Shown: positions 7,965 to 10,798 of the stretch, one piece after another
How positions within the stretch are numbered: position 1 is the stretch's first letter
Layout: each line of letters opens with the position of its first letter
Assembly (NCBI GenBank): GCA_015679605.1
Contig: JAAAVE010000443.1
Location: 8,413-19,210, forward strand
Reading direction: 5' to 3'
Source: Podila epigama
Taxonomy: Eukaryota; Mortierellomycota; Mortierellomycetes; Mortierellales; Mortierellaceae
DNA: 10,798 bases
The notes under the pieces: model-generated
What the model was told of the DNA's origin: nothing
Seen by the model: only the letters and a program-made list of their open reading frames with translations
Database searches by the model: none
Made by a program: the position numbers and the translations under genes

Positions 7965-8514
7965 GCGTTTTGGCACCGTGGGAAGAATCTTGACCACATC
8001 CCCCTCATGCCCCTCAATTTCCTTTTTGCCTTTTGTTCTGTGGCACGAAGTTGACGGAGTTGAATGATTTTCTTTTTTATTTTTTAGTCGTTCAGTTCGT
8101 TTTGCTTTGGCCGCTGGTTTGGTTTGGTTTGGTTCGTTCGTTTCCATCGATTGCTGTTGAAGTCATTTATATCAAAAGATGACGGCAAGGTGTTGAACAT
8201 CGCGAGCAATGAATAGGTTCCCTGTGGTGCAATTCTGCGATTCGACTGGAGAGTTAACAGGTGGGTGAAAACGTCGGAGGTGAAGTTGAAGAGGCATGGC
8301 GTGATTGCTCATGCATGGTCCACCCACTCTCCCCGGGTGTCCACGGACTCGGAAGTCTGACCTGTCTGACCTTTTTTTATTTTTATTTTGCCCTTACTGG
8401 AACAGGACGTGCTCGCAGTCAGTGCCAAAGTGCAATGCATAACCATACAAACACGCATGCAGGTCTCAGGACAAAAAGTGTCTTGACAGATGTCTGAATG
8501 TAGACACGGATTCA

Positions 8515-8592
8515 AAACACACACATACACCTACACCTACACACATTCACACACACCTTTGTTCAGACAGACGGACAGACGGACAGTGAGTG
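8515..8592. repeat. CA-rich tract followed by GACAGACG repeats
   Basis: A degenerate CA/CACCTA tract (8515-8557) is followed by AGACGGAC-type 8-bp repeats (about 8564-8586). Both are imperfect tandem repeats in non-coding DNA. Confidence 0.75.
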
Positions 8593-8811
8593 TGTGAGAT
8601 GTAGATCCGGAGTGAGTCACTTAATGCCCAGACCAACAGGCTTGGTGCTCTATTATTGTTGAATGGTCCCACAGGAACAAGTTACCCCGCAAAGCGACGC
8701 CTTCCTCTTTCAGCCACATGTTTTTTTGTTTAAATTTTCATTCATTCATTCATTTTTGAACATACAAGGAAAAGTGTACAAAAAGTGCGTGCCACCCAAC
8801 AGGAACACACA

Positions 8812-8868
8812 ATACACACACACAACAGCAAACACATTCAACAAACACACAACACACAACACACACTC
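8812..8868. repeat. Degenerate CA/CAA microsatellite
   Basis: A stretch made almost only of A and C (ACACA, ACAACA words) with few T interruptions. It is low-complexity non-coding sequence. Confidence 0.75.
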
Positions 8869-9450
8869 AGGTACACCAAACATTTCACCACGCACAACTC
8901 TATTTTATTCACACCCTCAACATTTTTTTTTTTTTTTGTTCTCTGTTTTCTGTTCTCTGTTCCGTGGATGGGTTGAATCTTTTCCCTACTCCTCCCCCAC
9001 CCATCCATCTTGTTGGCCATTTAGCCAACCCTGTTGGCTTCTTTACAATTCAATGTGTATTATGTAGTTATGTAGCATTGGCACTGTACAGGTAGGTACC
9101 ATGACTTTGAAATGAAACAATGTTAATATTCGGTGCCAACATGGACAGTGTTTGTCAATAACGTGGACAAGCTACCTGTGATAGGTAAAGACAGCTGCTA
9201 TTTTACTTTGACTAGGAAAGCGATACTACTACATCCACATGGTAATGGGAGGTGACTGACTGACTGACTAAAGCATATTCATGTGTATGAGAATGTTGCG
9301 CACAGGCATGAGGAAAATGAGGGCTAACCAAAAAAAAACTTTGTCGAGTCATAGTTTTTTTTTTTACTTTTTTACCTTTGTGTTTTCAGGACTCGTACAC
9401 AACAAAGAAAATCCTAACAGGAATAGAGTGGGGCAACGAGAAATAGACGA

Positions 9451-9476
9451 ATGAGTGAGTGAGTGAGCGAGTGAGT
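9451..9476. repeat. GAGT tetranucleotide repeat
   Basis: Tandem GAGT units with one GAGC variant. A similar (TGAC)4 repeat lies about 200 bases to the left, at 9253-9268. Confidence 0.85.
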
Positions 9477-9740
9477 GGAAAGAACAACCGAACGGTAGTG
9501 GTGTCAGATGTACAGGACAATAAATTGTATGAAGAAACCTAATTGACTGAATGAAATAGAAATAGGGAAAAAAAGATTCGACTCTGACAACTGACAACTG
9601 ACATGGACGGGGCCATCCATTGTGCCCTCTTTGCCCTCTTTACACGACATTGACAAGACTTGACACGAGCTGTGACTCGGTTTTTTTTGGGGGAAAAAAA
9701 GTCAAAGGGGAGGCACAAAGAACTCAACTCAATCCACATC

Positions 9741-10083
9741 CACATCGATTATTATTTCTTGTTCTTCTCTTTCTTTTCTTTTCTTCTTTTCTCTTCTCTT
9801 CTCTTTTCTTCCACTTTGCACCACTCCTAAACGTACCCTCCTCCTTGTCACTGTTGCTACCCTTGGCATCTCTGTGCACCTCGCCTCCCACTTTTACTTT
9901 CCTATTCCATCCTCACACATCTGCGGGAAGGTCATCCAGCCACCTGATCACCCAAAAAGAAAAACGCGCTCTTCTTTTCCAGGTCGCATTTTCCTTTTAA
10001 ACAAAAAGCAAGACACTCCTATCCATCACACACACATACACATTTATACGCATTTTCATCACATATTCACATAACAAGGCAAA
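9741..10083 (+). promoter_or_regulatory. Pyrimidine-rich promoter and 5' leader of PYC
   Basis: About 9755-9825 is almost pure C and T on the coding strand (TTCTT and CTTCT words), a typical fungal core-promoter feature near transcription starts. The bases just before the start codon are A/C-rich and end in GGCAAAATGG, a good fungal start context. A polypyrimidine-CAG sequence at 9971-9982 resembles a 3' splice site, so a leader intron cannot be excluded. Confidence 0.5.
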
Positions 10084-10278
10084 ATGGTCCACGAAGAACA
10101 CACAGTTGATACGATCCGTCGGTCGACCACCGGAAAGCCTGATGAGGTCCTAAAGAAGGTCATGGTCGCCAACAGAGGTGAGATCGCCATCCGCGTCTTC
10201 CGCTCTGCTCACGAACTGGCCATGAAGACCGTTGCTCTGTTCTCATATGAAGACAGACTTAGCATGCATCGCTACAAG
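10084..10278 (+). CDS. PYC: Pyruvate carboxylase, first exon (3' partial)
   Basis: Biotin enzyme that makes oxaloacetate from pyruvate, bicarbonate and ATP, refilling the TCA cycle and feeding gluconeogenesis, aspartate and lipid synthesis. Only the first 65 residues of a protein usually near 1150-1190 are here. Residues 25-65 are the start of the biotin carboxylase domain, with the signature [20 protein letters not shown] and the block [12 protein letters not shown]. The ATG at 10084 is chosen because an in-frame TAA stands at 10072 and no other ATG lies between. The exon ends at AAG|GTAAAA in phase 0. The expected next block (ADE...) is not found in the rest of the window. The N terminus is acidic and lacks a clear mitochondrial presequence, which suggests a cytosolic enzyme, as in many fungi. 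The ANRGEIA motif is shared with acetyl-CoA and propionyl-CoA carboxylases, but the LSMHRYK stretch favours pyruvate carboxylase. Confidence 0.94.
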
Positions 10279-10798
10279 GTAAAAAAAAAAGATGACAAAC
10301 ATTCGGGATTTTCTCACTTTCTTTTGTATCATGCCACGAGTGAGAGAGTGGTCAGTGGGGAACAGAGTTGAAAAAAAGCATCTACTTGATGTCTACTTGA
10401 TGTCAATGTTTAAAGGAAGAGGGTGTGATGTTGAGAAAATGAGTTACCAAGACGAACGTAATCGAAGCAAAAGGATGTGTATCAAAGCGAGCCAGTGAGT
10501 GAGCTCTTTTGGCCTGGACAATGGTTAAGTTTGGGTTACAGCCGTCAAAAAGTGCATTTTGGAGTTCATCAGGAACGTGACTGTCTCAGTCAAGTCAGAT
10601 AGTCAGACAGACAGTGATGGATGGATGCATTGTTGATGGAGCTTGTGAACAAAAAAACCCAGAGTGGAGAAAAGGAGTATAGTGATGTGCGCGAGTGCAT
10701 GTTGCGCCACATCGCTCAACTCATCAACCAGTGGAATTGCTTGGTCATAGATACCAGCGTGGGTAGAATATCGAAAGGAGAATCTGTGGTGAGAAAAA
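10279..10798 (+). other. PYC intron 1, continuing past the window
   Basis: Begins with GTAAAA right after Lys65. No acceptor followed by the expected biotin-carboxylase sequence is seen in the remaining 520 bases, so this intron is longer than any of the TAM41 introns. It contains an 11-bp tandem duplication (TCTACTTGATG at 10381-10402) and GACAGACAG / GGATGGATG short repeats near 10606-10626. The short open frames in it are not supported as genes. Confidence 0.75.

Larger units (their letters stand above)
7501..9740. other. Divergent intergenic region between TAM41 and PYC, no gene seen
   Basis: Open frames here are short and reflect A/T homopolymers or CA repeats; no family motif, tRNA or rRNA is visible. 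Notable contents are a T22 run at 7943-7964, a T15 run at 8923-8937, (GGTTT)3 at 8116-8130, CA-rich tracts at 8515-8557 and 8812-8868, AGACGGAC repeats, (TGAC)4 at 9253-9268 and a GAGT tract at 9451-9476. It must carry the promoters of both flanking genes. Confidence 0.6.

Noticed and set aside
8663-9067. 134-codon + strand frame
   Set aside because: Its sequence is dominated by CA and T repeats (His-Thr-Asn and Phe runs) and lacks any recognisable motif.
10292-10498. 68-codon + strand frame in the PYC intron
   Set aside because: It lies wholly inside the first intron and its sequence matches no known family; chance length.

Overview
This window looks like nuclear DNA of an early-diverging fungus. 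Genes are interrupted by short spliceosomal introns with GT...AG ends; one carries an exact TACTAAC branch site. Pyrimidine-rich leaders precede genes, intergenic DNA is full of simple repeats, and the predicted proteins are typically fungal. A Mortierella-like (Mucoromycota in the wide sense) origin is my best guess from overall style; nothing in the sequence proves it.

Layout from left to right: (1) the 3' part of a polyprenol reductase gene (DFG10/SRD5A3 family) on the + strand, ending at 949. (2) A single-exon Myb/SANT-domain protein gene on the - strand, 3110 down to 1017; the two stop codons are only 67 bases apart, so the transcripts converge. (3) A 2.3 kb non-coding stretch (3111-5368) with the Myb gene's pyrimidine-rich leader, a 10-bp G-rich minisatellite, CA/CT and other short tandem repeats, and the TAM41 poly(A) signal. 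(4) A five-exon gene on the - strand (about 7220 down to 5369) for Tam41, the mitochondrial CDP-diacylglycerol synthase; I reconstructed its four introns by reading frame and splice signals, and the reading phase holds throughout. (5) A 2.6-2.9 kb divergent intergenic region rich in homopolymer and short tandem repeats, in which I see no gene. (6) The first exon of pyruvate carboxylase on the + strand (10084-10278), followed by a first intron that runs past the end of the window.

Three of the four genes are housekeeping metabolism: dolichol synthesis for glycosylation in the ER, CDP-diacylglycerol/cardiolipin synthesis in mitochondria, and anaplerotic oxaloacetate synthesis. The fourth is a probable DNA-binding regulator of unknown target. 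I see no operon-like or cluster logic linking them and no convincing novel system. The points worth a second look are gene-structure questions (Tam41 N terminus and hidden last exon, Myb start), the multi-Myb architecture, the convergent 3' ends, and a G-quadruplex-prone minisatellite.
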